Notes under the pieces: generated by a model | The model's database searches: none | Seen by the model: only the letters and a program-made list of their open reading frames with translations | What the model was told of the DNA's origin: nothing | Part shown: piece by piece, positions 49,875 through 58,799 of the stretch | Numbering within the stretch: position 1 is the stretch's first letter | Layout of the letters: each line of letters opens with the position of its first letter | Source: JADHLJ01 sp038116915 | Lineage (GTDB): Bacteria; Pseudomonadota; Alphaproteobacteria; Thalassobaculales; Thalassobaculaceae | Length of the DNA: 64,000 bases | Direction: 5' to 3' | Assembly: GCA_038116915.1 (NCBI GenBank) | Contig: JAYOEU010000001.1 | Location: 107,431 to 171,430 of the forward strand | Translations under genes and position numbers: made by a program

Positions 49875-50498
49875 ATGGCGGAACGCGACATCATCATCCT
49901 AGGCGGTGGCGGCCATGCCAGCGTGATCGAGGATACGCTCCGCGCCGCGGGGCGGATCCCGGCGGGTTATGTCGCCCCGGAACCGTCCGGTTTGCTTGGA
50001 GTTCCCCATCTCGGGGACGACGATTGGCTGGCGGAGCGGGGTGCTGCTGGAATCGTCCTGGTGAACGGCCTAGGCACGATCGGCGTGACGGATTTGAGGC
50101 GACGGGTGTTCGCGAGGTTTTCGGACCGGGGATTCGCCTTCGAAACCCTGGTGCATGGCGATGCAAGCCTTTCGCCGAGCGCCGAGCTTGCCGAAGGGGC
50201 GCAAATTCTCGCGGCCGCGGTGGTCGGACCCCATGCCCGCATCGGCCGGGATGCGATCGTGAACATGAGCGCGAGCGTCAACCATCATTGCCATGTCGGC
50301 GATCACGTCCATATCGGCCCGGGCGCGATTCTCTGCGGTACGGTGGCCGTGGCTCCCGGCGGCTTCATCGGGGCCGGAGCAACGGTTATTCAAGGAATTT
50401 CCATCGGCCAGGGAGCATTCGTGGCCGCCGGGGCGGTCGTGGTTCGCGATGTGCCCGCCGGGGCGCGCGTGCGCGGGGTGCCCGCCCGGAGGTTCTGA
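49875..50498 (+). CDS. legH: NeuD/LegH-type sugar O/N-acetyltransferase
   Basis: A 207-residue left-handed beta-helix acetyltransferase. The N-terminal Rossmann-like half (IIILGGGGHASVIEDTL) is typical of NeuD/PglD, and the hexapeptide repeats run from about residue 100 with the catalytic His in SVNHHCHVGDHV. In this pathway it would acetylate the 4-amino group made by LegC. It is transcribed divergently from legB, with 120 bases between them. Confidence 0.86.
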   Translation: MAERDIIILGGGGHASVIEDTLRAAGRIPAGYVAPEPSGLLGVPHLGDDDWLAERGAAGIVLVNGLGTIGVTDLRRRVFARFSDRGFAFETLVHGDASLSPSAELAEGAQILAAAVVGPHARIGRDAIVNMSASVNHHCHVGDHVHIGPGAILCGTVAVAPGGFIGAGATVIQGISIGQGAFVAAGAVVVRDVPAGARVRGVPARRF

Positions 50499-50527
50499 TC
50501 CGTCTTCCACCCGAAAAGGCTTCACCC

Positions 50528-51592
50528 TTAGTCCAGGAACGAGATCGCGTCGATTTCGGTCTCGGCGATCTTCAGGTCGGCGGCCTGCCCTATGTCCCGC
50601 CAGTATTCCTCGATCCGGTACACGCCCACCCGCTCGCCGCGGGCCAGCAATGTTTCACAGACCTCGGTCATGTCGACCCGACGGCCGGTCCCGATGGCGC
50701 CGATCACCGATGGCTCGACCACATAAATGCCCGCGTTGATCAGATAGTCCGTGACCGGCTTTTCCATGATCCGGCGGAGAAACTCTCCGTCCCGTTCGAC
50801 CACGCCATAGGGGATCTCCACCCTATGAGCACGCACGCCCATGGTGGCGCAGGCGCCGCTGGCCTGGTGAGCGGCCAGCATCTTCGGGAAGTTCAACGAG
50901 GTGAGCAGGTCCCCGTTCATGACGATTATCGGCTGCTCCTGGGGTTCTGTCAGCAGGTTGAGGCTTCCGGCCGTTCCCAATGCCTCTGTTTCGCGCAGAT
51001 ATTGAATGTCGGCATTCCATCTCGAGCCGTTGCCGAAATGCTCCTCGATGATATGACCCAGATGATTGATGGAGATCCGGAAGCGGAAGAAGCCCTGATT
51101 GACCAACGACGTGATCGTGGTCTCCAATAGCGGCCGGCCACCGATCGCGACCATCGGTTTCGGAATGTCGTTGGTAATGGGCTTGAGGCGGGTTCCGCGT
51201 CCGCCGGCCATGAGGACGATCGTGTTTTCATGCCGCTCGCCGCCCGTGAATTCGTCGATGGTGCGCAGGGCGACGACCCTGTTTTCCGCGTCCACGACCG
51301 GCATCTGGTGCAAGGTGTAGAGCCGCAGTTGCCTCAGAACCTCGACATCCGAAATTCCCGCATGCAAAACCTTCGGCTCGGAACTCATGATTTCGGATAC
51401 CGGGCGGTCGAGAGACAAGTCCCGCAGAATTGCGCGGCGGACGTCACCGTCGGTGACAACCCCCAACAGATGTCGTTCGGAATCCACGATCAGCGCGGTT
51501 TGCGAAGCGCCGCGGTCGATCCGCTCAACAGCCTCGCGAATCGTGGCGTCCGGCCCGAGGAGGTATGCCTCAAGCGAGGTATCGTTTTTCAT
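50528..51592 (-). CDS. Nucleotidyltransferase with CBS domains (PtmE-like)
   Basis: A 354-residue protein with an N-terminal CBS pair (about residues 1-115: QTALIVDSERHLLGVVTDGD) and a sugar-1-phosphate nucleotidyltransferase domain beginning VLMAGGRGTRLKPITNDIPK. PtmE of legionaminic acid clusters has this same fusion and charges GlcN-1-phosphate with GTP, making the route run through GDP-sugars. ATG 51592 is used; a TTG at 51601 is less likely. It is convergent with legH. Confidence 0.83.
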   Translation of the reverse strand: MKNDTSLEAYLLGPDATIREAVERIDRGASQTALIVDSERHLLGVVTDGDVRRAILRDLSLDRPVSEIMSSEPKVLHAGISDVEVLRQLRLYTLHQMPVVDAENRVVALRTIDEFTGGERHENTIVLMAGGRGTRLKPITNDIPKPMVAIGGRPLLETTITSLVNQGFFRFRISINHLGHIIEEHFGNGSRWNADIQYLRETEALGTAGSLNLLTEPQEQPIIVMNGDLLTSLNFPKMLAAHQASGACATMGVRAHRVEIPYGVVERDGEFLRRIMEKPVTDYLINAGIYVVEPSVIGAIGTGRRVDMTEVCETLLARGERVGVYRIEEYWRDIGQAADLKIAETEIDAISFLD

Positions 51593-51752
51593 TAAGTACA
51601 ATCACAGGCCGTTTGCCGACGGCTCTTTCTAGGCCAGGTCCCGGGATGGATCAATGCGTCGCGCTGTCCGAAAGGCACCGAAGTTGCCGGTTGACCCCTA
51701 TCTGACCATATGGCACACGACCGATCGTGTCCGTTGCCATAGAGTTTGAACC

Positions 51753-53075
51753 ATGCGTTTCCCACGGCATGTCGAGATCGATTTTTCGGCATTCTCGCCC
51801 GAGAATGAGAACCCGGCGCCAAGGTACGGATTGCGCCAGGACGTCCGGTTTTGCCGGAAATGCGTCATATCCAATCAGCGGCCGTCATCGGAGGTCGAAT
51901 TCCGCCATGACAGCTCGACCCGTAAGACCACCATTGCTTTCGATGATGACGGCATTTGCGATGCCTGCCGGGTCGCGGAATTGAAGCATGGTCAGGTGGA
52001 TTGGGACGAACGCCGCCGCGCCTTGAAGGACTTGTGCGACCGGTACCGCAGCAAGACGGGTGACTACGACTGTCTGGTGCCGGGTTCCGGCGGCAAGGAC
52101 AGCTTCTACGCGGCGCATGTGCTGAAATATGAATACGGGATGCACCCGCTGACCGTCACCTGGGCGCCGCATATCTACACGGAATGGGGTTGGCGGAACT
52201 TCCAGTTCTGGATCCATTCGGGCCTGGATAACTATCTTCTGACGCCCAACGGCAGGGTGCATCGTCTGCTCACCCGCCTAGCGGTTGAGAATCTATATCA
52301 CCCGTTTCAGCCGTTCATTCTGGGCCAGAAGAACATGGCCCCGAAAATGGCGGAGAAGATGGGCATACCGCTGGTTTTCTACGGCGAGCATGAAGCCGAA
52401 TACGGTAACCCCAGAGCGGATTTCGAGTCACCCCTGCGGGGGCGTCAGTATTATTCCGCGGAGCAGCGCGCGGGTATGATGTTCGGCGGTGTCAGCGTCG
52501 AGGAATTGATCGCCGACTTTGGTTTGGAAGAGCAGGATTTCATCCCCTACATGCCGGCCGATCCGGCGAAGCTCGAGGCGGTCGGGGTGGAGATCCACTA
52601 TCTCGGCTACTATCTGAAATGGCACCCGCAGTCCTGCTATTACTACGCCGTGGATCATGGTGGCTTCGAAGCCGCGCCCGAGCGCACGCCCGGCACTTAC
52701 AGTAAGTACAACAGCATCGATGACCGGATCGACGACCTGCATTACTTCACGACTTGCATCAAATTCGGCATCGGACGGGCGACCTACGACGCGGCCCAGG
52801 AAATCCGCTCCAGGGACATTACCCGCGAGGAAGGCGTCGCCCTGGTCAAACGCTTCGACGGCGAGTATCCGGACCGGTTCGAGCGGGAAAATTTCGATTA
52901 TATGAGCCTTCCTCCCGAGGAGTTTCCGGAAGCGTCGGCGCATTTCGAGCAACCGATCATGGACCGGGACTATTTCCTACATCTCGCGGACCGCTTCCGC
53001 TCGCCTCATCTTTGGGCTCTCGACGGCAACGACTGGAAGCTTAGGAAAACCGTTTGGAACGACTCCGATCAGTAG
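51753..53075 (+). CDS. N-acetyl sugar amidotransferase (WbuX/PseA type)
   Basis: A 440-residue PP-loop ATPase. The PP-loop is SGGKDS (residues 112-117). Two Cys pairs (C34/C37 in RFCRKC and C69/C72 in ICDACR) form a likely zinc site ahead of it. Family members turn a sugar N-acetyl group into an acetamidino group, using ammonia from HisH/HisF-like partners, which follow directly. In this island the substrate is probably a legionaminic acid intermediate or CMP-Leg. Its stop overlaps the HisF-like start by 22 bases. Confidence 0.87.
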   Translation: MRFPRHVEIDFSAFSPENENPAPRYGLRQDVRFCRKCVISNQRPSSEVEFRHDSSTRKTTIAFDDDGICDACRVAELKHGQVDWDERRRALKDLCDRYRSKTGDYDCLVPGSGGKDSFYAAHVLKYEYGMHPLTVTWAPHIYTEWGWRNFQFWIHSGLDNYLLTPNGRVHRLLTRLAVENLYHPFQPFILGQKNMAPKMAEKMGIPLVFYGEHEAEYGNPRADFESPLRGRQYYSAEQRAGMMFGGVSVEELIADFGLEEQDFIPYMPADPAKLEAVGVEIHYLGYYLKWHPQSCYYYAVDHGGFEAAPERTPGTYSKYNSIDDRIDDLHYFTTCIKFGIGRATYDAAQEIRSRDITREEGVALVKRFDGEYPDRFERENFDYMSLPPEEFPEASAHFEQPIMDRDYFLHLADRFRSPHLWALDGNDWKLRKTVWNDSDQ

Positions 53076-53857
53076 AGGCGGCCGGGCAGCCCCTGCGCCT
53101 CGTCGCGCGCTTGGATATCAAGGGTCCCAACCTTATCAAGGGTATTCACTTGGAGGGATTGCGGGTCATCGGTGATCCGGGCGAGCATGCGCGGCGCTAC
53201 TACGAGCAAGGCTGCGACGAGCTGATCTACATGGATGCCGTCGCCAGCCTATACGGCCGCAACAATCTTCTCGATATCGTGCGCGATACGGCACGTCATT
53301 GTTTCGTGCCGATCACGGTCGGAGGCGGCATCCGATCGGTTGATGACGCGGATGCGCTGCTGCGTTCGGGCGCGGACAAGGTGGCGGTCAATACCGCCGC
53401 AACGGCACGGCCGGCGTTACTTACAGAACTCGCCAACCGGTTCGGCAGCCAGGCCGTGGTGCTCTCGATAGAGGCGAAACGCCGTCCGGGACCGTCCGGT
53501 GGCGGGTGGGAGGCGCTGACCAACAATGGCCGCGATCACAGTGGCCGCGATGTGATCGAATGGGTCGCCGAGGCGGTGAGCCTCGGCGCCGGCGAGGTTC
53601 TCGTGACCTCGGTCGATCAGGAGGGGACCCGCAAGGGTTTCGACATGGATCTCATGGCCGCGGTCTGTGGTGCCGTGAACGTGCCGGTGATCGCTTCCGG
53701 CGGCATGGGAAGCGTGCGTGACCTTGCCGCGCTGGTCGGCAAGGCACGGGTGGACGGCGTTGCGATCGCCGATATGCTGCACTATCAGCGCGCCACCTTC
53801 GATGATATCCGGACTGGGTGCGGCGCCCATTCCATCGTCGTCCGGGAGTTGGTTTGA
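53054..53857 (+). CDS. HisF-like amidation protein (WbuZ type)
   Basis: A 267-residue (beta/alpha)8 barrel like HisF. The first catalytic Asp is kept (D21 in VARLDIKG), while the second, D130 in true HisF, is Glu here (E140 in VVLSIEAKR). The phosphate loops PITVGGGIRS and PVIASGGMG remain. It is probably not the histidine enzyme but the ammonia-channelling cyclase partner for sugar amidination. The only sensible start is TTG 53054, inside the amidotransferase gene, suggesting translational coupling. Confidence 0.83.
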   Translation: MERLRSVEAAGQPLRLVARLDIKGPNLIKGIHLEGLRVIGDPGEHARRYYEQGCDELIYMDAVASLYGRNNLLDIVRDTARHCFVPITVGGGIRSVDDADALLRSGADKVAVNTAATARPALLTELANRFGSQAVVLSIEAKRRPGPSGGGWEALTNNGRDHSGRDVIEWVAEAVSLGAGEVLVTSVDQEGTRKGFDMDLMAAVCGAVNVPVIASGGMGSVRDLAALVGKARVDGVAIADMLHYQRATFDDIRTGCGAHSIVVRELV

Positions 53858-53861
53858 GATC

Positions 53862-54500
53862 ATGAGCGCAATCGTCATCGCCGACTATGGCGTGGGCAAT
53901 ATCTTCAGTGTTTTCCATGCCTTCGAGGCGATCGGCGCAAACGCCAAGGTCGTCACCGATCCGACGGAGCTGCGGACGGCGGAGCGTTTGGTCATTCCCG
54001 GCGTCGGTGATTTTTCAAACTGCATGGAGCGTTTGTCGAGCTTGGGATTTCGCGACGAAATGCTGGCTTTCGTCGAGACCGGACGGCCGCTTCTCGGAAT
54101 TTGTGTCGGCATGCAGATGCTGTTCGATACAAGCGCGGAGAACGGTCCGACGCCGGGCCTTGGGCTGATACCGGGAACGGTGGAGCGCATCCCGGATACC
54201 GGCACGGGCGGCGAGCGCGTCAAGTTTCCCAATACCGGCTGGGCCGCGGTCGAGCCGCCGGTGGAAGATTCCTGGGCCGGATCCGTCTTCGCGGATCTCT
54301 CACCCGGAGAAGCGATGTACTTCATGCACGGCTATGTACCGGTCGCCGCCGCGCCACAGGATGTACTCGCAACATTTCAGTTTCATGGGCACCGCCTGAC
54401 CGCCGCGGCGCGGCGCGGCAACCTGACGGGGGTTCAGTTCCATCCGGAGCGCAGCGCCAAGGCCGGGCTTTCCCTGCTGGCCCGGTTCGCGACTCTTTGA
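53862..54500 (+). CDS. HisH-like glutaminase (sugar amidation)
   Basis: A 212-residue class I glutamine amidotransferase. Catalytic Cys81 is in LLGICVGMQMLF, and His194-x-Glu196 is in GVQFHPERS; the triad is complete. It hydrolyses glutamine and passes ammonia to the HisF-like subunit. ATG 53862 lies four bases after the HisF-like stop. With the amidotransferase it forms a dedicated trio; no other histidine biosynthesis gene is present, so this is not the his operon. Confidence 0.87.
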   Translation: MSAIVIADYGVGNIFSVFHAFEAIGANAKVVTDPTELRTAERLVIPGVGDFSNCMERLSSLGFRDEMLAFVETGRPLLGICVGMQMLFDTSAENGPTPGLGLIPGTVERIPDTGTGGERVKFPNTGWAAVEPPVEDSWAGSVFADLSPGEAMYFMHGYVPVAAAPQDVLATFQFHGHRLTAAARRGNLTGVQFHPERSAKAGLSLLARFATL

Positions 54501-54530
54501 GGAGATCGAACCGGGCCTGGGCCTGACGCT

Positions 54531-56405
54531 TTATCCTCCGGTGCAGTGACCGAGCGGATATTTGGCCCGATCAATGGTGTGGGCGATCGAAGAGATCGCG
54601 CAATAGGCGGAGGCTACCGAACCTTCCTGCCACCCCGGCCAGTAGCTGTAGTCATCACCGGCGCAGAGCAGCCTGCCCTGCGGCATGGCGGTGATCTGTT
54701 GATAAACCGCCTCCTGCGTCTTGGCGGTGTCGGACGCCCAACCGCCGACCTGATATGGCATGTTCTGCCAGGCTATGGTCAAACCAGCATCGGCGTAGAC
54801 CTTGTTCTTGAAGCCGGGATGCAGCTTCTCGCCGCCGGCCAGCGCTTTGGCGATCCGATCGGATTGACCAAGTTTTCCGAAATCTTCGGCCGGTTCACCA
54901 CGGTTGTAGGCGCCGGTCAGGATGCCGGTGGGAGCCGTGAAATCCTCCGACGGGTACCAGATCTGGCTGATGATGTCGGTGGTCCAGGAGATGCCGCCAT
55001 AGATCTGGTCCTCTTCTTCCCAGAACCGGTTGCGGCCCTGCCAGCCGACCTTGATCGCCGGGGTCTGATCGACTTTGCCGAGCGCGCTGGTGAAGGTCGC
55101 ATCGGCATTCTTCAAGATGCCCTGGAGGAGGTTTGGCGCCATCGTCGAGATGCAGTAGTCGAAGTCGAAATTGACATCGACCGTGGGATTGGAGCCCGCA
55201 CAGATCAGGTTGATCGTGCCGAAGGACAGATTGACCTTGTTGGTGTCCTTATTGACGGTAACGCGCTTGACCGGGGCGTTCAGGTAAACCAGATCACCGA
55301 CATAGGCGCCGCCGGCTCCGGTTCCGGCGGGTCTGCAGGACCCGAAGGCATTATCCATCGCGGTTCGCATTGCGCCGCCGCGCGCCGCCCGGTCGGGGAT
55401 TGGCTGGACCAGCAACTGTTGCCAGATCCTGTCCATGCCGCCGATCGGCTGCATGAGACTCGCCTGCCAGTCGATGTTGGAGGAATTGAACAGGAAGGAG
55501 CCGGTGGTCAGCTCCGGATTTGCTCCGGATTGGCCGACAAAGCCGGAATCGAGTATGGCCTTGGCGCCGAATTGACCGCGGATCTCGCCCTTGTCCCGCC
55601 ATCCGCCGGGGACCCGGGAGAAGCCGAGCCGGGACGTGTCGTCGGTGAAATTCCCCTTTGCATCGACACCGCCGAATTGGCGATAGAGGTTGACCAGGGC
55701 TTCGGCATCCGGGCCGGTCGTGGACTGAATGCCGAGCTTCGACATCTCCGCGAACAGGCTGTAGTTAACCTGGTTGAACGGAACGGGTTTGCCCTTTTCG
55801 AATTTCTCGCTTTGCAGCAGGTTCGAGTAAGACAGGAAAAAATAGGGCTCCAGGGAAACGCCGATTTCCTGACACAGCGCGATCAGATTGACATGATTGG
55901 ACGGGATGCGCCCCGGGCCGGCGTTGAGAAAGAGATCAACCGGCTGTCTCTTGTTTAAACCCGTCTTCCAGTACTCAATCTTGAAATTCGCAACTTGTTC
56001 GGTGTCCTTGTTGGGGCCCTTGGCTTCCTTGTAGCGATCGACATACATCGACGGGAAAAGCCTTTTGTCGTTGTATCTGGAGAACCACCAGTCCTGATGC
56101 GCCCCGTCGGTCGGGCGCACGGTCAGGCTGCGTCCGCCATAGCGGCTGTCGGCCTCGAACACCGCGACCTGGAAACCGGCGTTTGCGAGTACATGGGCCG
56201 AAGTCAAACCGGCGACGCCTCCACCGATGATTGCCACCGACTTGCCGTTGCCGAAATTCGGCGGCAGTGAGGGTCTGGTGGTGACATAGTCCGCACGGGC
56301 CCGCTTCAACCCGCTCAAGAGTGAAGGGCCGGCGTAAGCGGCGCCCATGGCGGCCATGCCGCGCAATATCGAGCGGCGAGACGGATATCGAAGATCGTAT
56401 TTCAT
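54531..56405 (-). CDS. Tat-exported FAD-dependent amine oxidase
   Basis: A 624-residue flavoprotein. The Tat signal SRRSILRGMAAMGAAYAG begins at residue 9. The FAD motif VAIIGGGVAGLTSAHVLANA contains GGGVAG at 61-66, then RYGGRS at 88-93, as in monoamine/L-amino-acid oxidases. A GWASDTAKT...RLLCAGDDYSYWPGWQEG segment near the C-terminus is the second flavin-binding part. It would oxidise an amine or amino acid outside the cytoplasm, producing H2O2. GGAGG four bases before ATG 56405 decides the start. It interrupts the sugar island. Confidence 0.82.
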   Translation of the reverse strand: MKYDLRYPSRRSILRGMAAMGAAYAGPSLLSGLKRARADYVTTRPSLPPNFGNGKSVAIIGGGVAGLTSAHVLANAGFQVAVFEADSRYGGRSLTVRPTDGAHQDWWFSRYNDKRLFPSMYVDRYKEAKGPNKDTEQVANFKIEYWKTGLNKRQPVDLFLNAGPGRIPSNHVNLIALCQEIGVSLEPYFFLSYSNLLQSEKFEKGKPVPFNQVNYSLFAEMSKLGIQSTTGPDAEALVNLYRQFGGVDAKGNFTDDTSRLGFSRVPGGWRDKGEIRGQFGAKAILDSGFVGQSGANPELTTGSFLFNSSNIDWQASLMQPIGGMDRIWQQLLVQPIPDRAARGGAMRTAMDNAFGSCRPAGTGAGGAYVGDLVYLNAPVKRVTVNKDTNKVNLSFGTINLICAGSNPTVDVNFDFDYCISTMAPNLLQGILKNADATFTSALGKVDQTPAIKVGWQGRNRFWEEEDQIYGGISWTTDIISQIWYPSEDFTAPTGILTGAYNRGEPAEDFGKLGQSDRIAKALAGGEKLHPGFKNKVYADAGLTIAWQNMPYQVGGWASDTAKTQEAVYQQITAMPQGRLLCAGDDYSYWPGWQEGSVASAYCAISSIAHTIDRAKYPLGHCTGG

Positions 56406-56530
56406 GATGCCTCCTGACATAAAATTCGACATCAAGGTGAAGTAGAATAATATGAAATTCAATTTATTTTTATAAGAATATCATAAGATGTTTTCGTGAA
56501 AATGGATGATTTTCAGGGCCCTGCTTCGGG
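56406..56530 (-). promoter_or_regulatory. AT-rich leader of the amine oxidase gene
   Basis: This 125-base stretch is very AT-rich against the GC-rich background, as upstream of the tyrosinase gene. On the minus strand AATTTTATG (56418-56426) lies directly before GGAGG (56410-56414). Promoter boxes must lie in the ATATTATTC/TTATAAAAATAAATT region, but I cannot place them with confidence. Confidence 0.35.
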
Positions 56531-56565
56531 TGCGTGTTTATGAAATCAACCGGGGTTGATCTGGA

Positions 56566-57405
56566 TTACCAAGCGGTTAGACCGCCATCGACGGATATGA
56601 CCTGTCCGGTGACGTAGGTCGACGCATCCGAGGCGAGCCACACCAGGGCGCCGACGATCTCCTCGGCCCGTGCCATCCGCCCCATCGGGACACGTGCGCT
56701 GTACCGCTCGGTAAAGGTCTGGTTCTGGCCGCTTTCCACGCCGCCCGGCGCGATCGCGTTCACCCGGATCCCCTGACCGCCCCAGCGTGCCGCGAAATAG
56801 CGCGTAAGACCGATCAGCCCGGCCTTGGCGGCGGCATAGGAAGGCGGTGTGTTGATCTGCATGCCCATATAGTTCGAGCCCTCATAGATCCGTTGATCGG
56901 CGCCCAGAAGACCGTAGATAGAGGCGGTGGAAATGATGCTTCCGCCGCGGCCCTGCTCCAGCATCAGCGCGCCGGCGGCCCTCATCACGTGAAAGGCGCC
57001 GTCCAGGTTCACCGCCATATGCTGGCGCCAGGTTTCGGGGGCGTAGCTCTCGGCCGGAGCGAACATGGCTTCGAGGGACTCGCCCTTGGTGGCCGCGTTG
57101 TTGTGGACGATGTCGAGCCCGCCCAGGCTGGCGGCGGCGGAACCGATCATGTCTTCAACCGCTGCCGGTTCCGACAGATCGCATGGCAGTGTGATGATCG
57201 GCGCCTTGTGCCGGCCCGCAAGCGCGCGTGCCAGATCCTCGATGGCCGCGCCGTCGATATCGACCAGGGCCAGTGCCGCCCCATGGGACGCCAGGGCGGC
57301 GGAAAAATGTCTTCCGAGAATTCCGCCGGCGCCGGTTACCACGGCGGATTTGCCGGAAAGGTCGAAGAGACCGGTATAGTCGGGCAGGGGGGCGCTTGAG
57401 GGCAT
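56566..57405 (-). CDS. SDR oxidoreductase, PtmA-like
   Basis: A 279-residue classical SDR. Cofactor motif VVTGAGGILGRHFSAAL; catalytic Ser in SIISTASIYGLLG; Tyr-Lys in SYAAAKAGLIGL. The unusual inserted segment ADQRIYEGSNYMGMQINTPP followed by IRVNAIAPGG, and YVTGQVISVDGG at the end, match flagellin-modification protein PtmA. This links it to the legionaminic acid island across the amine oxidase gene. GGGAG seven bases upstream supports ATG 57405. Confidence 0.82.
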   Translation of the reverse strand: MPSSAPLPDYTGLFDLSGKSAVVTGAGGILGRHFSAALASHGAALALVDIDGAAIEDLARALAGRHKAPIITLPCDLSEPAAVEDMIGSAAASLGGLDIVHNNAATKGESLEAMFAPAESYAPETWRQHMAVNLDGAFHVMRAAGALMLEQGRGGSIISTASIYGLLGADQRIYEGSNYMGMQINTPPSYAAAKAGLIGLTRYFAARWGGQGIRVNAIAPGGVESGQNQTFTERYSARVPMGRMARAEEIVGALVWLASDASTYVTGQVISVDGGLTAW

Positions 57406-57643
57406 CCGAAGCTCCCAGGCTTGGAGGGCGCGGGCGGATTCGGTGAACCCGCGCGAGCCGTGGCTGAAACTCGATAAGTTTCAAGATTCTAGTCGAGGCC
57501 GGAGGGCTTCACAATCGCCGGTTCGAGCCCCGCGTTCCTCGCGAAATCTTTTCGCGCCCTTCGCTTCATGACGGATAGGGAGTAGGCTGGTTCCCTGATG
57601 GCGCGCCGCCGCCGCGTCCGATCACGAACCCAGGGGAGGCCGC

Positions 57644-58138
57644 GTGAGCCGACCGCCGCGCCGAGATGATCCGAAACCGTCCGTTCTGCGGCGACGCTCT
57701 GCGCCGACGCTGATCGACCGGATCCTGGATTATCCCTACGCCAAGTGGTTCGGATGGCAGGGCCGTCTGGTGATATCGGGGGTGATCCTGACCGGCCTCG
57801 TGGTGAAGTTCATCGTCGGTATCCACACGGTGACGCTGGATCCGTTGAGCTGCGAGTTGGCGTGGAGCGACAGCGTCTACAAGATCTTTCACAAAGACCG
57901 GATCCTGGCGAACACGAACGAGAAACTGAACGATCTTATGCGCGACAACCAGACGCTGATCTACCAGATCGAGTCCGGCCGCAATCCCTATGCCTCCTCC
58001 ACCGACGGCAATGTGATGAATGCCCGCAAGATCAATCAGGACAAGTTCTTCTGGAAGTCGTTCCTGGCGAATCTGAAAAAGGAACGCCTCGCCTACAGCG
58101 CCTACCTGCGCCGGCTGCCGAATTACGAATTCGGGTGA
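57644..58138 (+). CDS. Small membrane protein of unknown function
   Basis: A 164-residue protein beginning with a basic, Arg/Pro-rich tail (about 1-25), then one membrane helix (about 43-62: LVISGVILTGLVVKFIVGIH). A charged, helical soluble part follows, with possible coiled-coil (about 80-115). I recognise no family. GTG 57644 has GGGGAGG upstream, a strong ribosome binding site, which supports a real gene. It is convergent with the isomerase gene, with four bases between. Confidence 0.6.
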   Translation: MSRPPRRDDPKPSVLRRRSAPTLIDRILDYPYAKWFGWQGRLVISGVILTGLVVKFIVGIHTVTLDPLSCELAWSDSVYKIFHKDRILANTNEKLNDLMRDNQTLIYQIESGRNPYASSTDGNVMNARKINQDKFFWKSFLANLKKERLAYSAYLRRLPNYEFG

Positions 58139-58142
58139 GGGC

Positions 58143-58757
58143 CTATCCTTTGCGGCCGCCGCTCGCCGCCAGCCGTCTTGCCCTGAGGCGTTCCGTCAGC
58201 AGGTTGATCCGCTCATTCCCCCAGAACAACTCGTCGTCGAGGAGCATCGAGGGAACGCCGAAGACGCCGTGCAGGTGCGCGTCCTCGACGAGGGCCCTGA
58301 AGGCCGCCGGGCCGCCGTCCGCGAGATAGGCGGCGAATCCCCGGGCCCCCAGTTCCTCCAGGACATCCGATATGGCGGCGGCGTCCTCGATGTCGAGCTC
58401 GCGCTTGAAGAAGCGCTCGAAGACCACGTCGATATAGGCCTCGGTCACACCCGCCTGCTTGGCGAACAGGAGGCCGATCGAGCTTGTCGTGGAATCGAAC
58501 AGCTTGCGCGGGCCGAGAATCGTCATGCCGCGTTGGTTGGCGAGGCGGCGGACATCCATGTAGGAATAGCGGACCCGGCGCCACTGATGCTCGTTCCGGG
58601 TCTCGACTTCCCCCAGATAATCGCCGATCGGCAGGTTGTAGGGCCGCCAATCGAGGTTGAGATCATACTCCAGGGCCATCGCGCGCAGCGGCTTGACCGC
58701 GAGGTAGGCATAGGGGCTCTTGAAATCGATATAGGCCGGGATCTCGATTTTTGACAC
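58143..58757 (-). CDS. 2-hydroxychromene-2-carboxylate isomerase-type DsbA-fold protein
   Basis: A 204-residue kappa-class GST/DsbA-like protein. The start AYIDFKSPYAYLAV places a Ser at the active site, as in HCCA isomerases, and not a CxxC pair. GVFGVPSMLLDD carries the cis-Pro loop. Such enzymes isomerise intermediates in naphthalene-type degradation using glutathione. It follows the acyl-CoA ligase by 42 bases, so they are probably one operon for an aromatic or acyl substrate. Confidence 0.85.
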   Translation of the reverse strand: MSKIEIPAYIDFKSPYAYLAVKPLRAMALEYDLNLDWRPYNLPIGDYLGEVETRNEHQWRRVRYSYMDVRRLANQRGMTILGPRKLFDSTTSSIGLLFAKQAGVTEAYIDVVFERFFKRELDIEDAAAISDVLEELGARGFAAYLADGGPAAFRALVEDAHLHGVFGVPSMLLDDELFWGNERINLLTERLRARRLAASGGRKG

Positions 58758-58799
58758 GTGGGGTCTCCGTCGCCGTCTGCGGGCGGGGGCGAATGGGGT

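Noticed and set aside
53054..54500. HisF and HisH genes as part of histidine biosynthesis
   Set aside because: No other his gene is present, HisF lacks the second catalytic Asp, and both follow a sugar amidotransferase in one operon.
57500..57545. GGTTCGAGCCCC-type string resembling a tRNA T arm
   Set aside because: The stem does not pair fully and no acceptor, D or anticodon arm can be drawn around it. It could be a tRNA remnant or chance.
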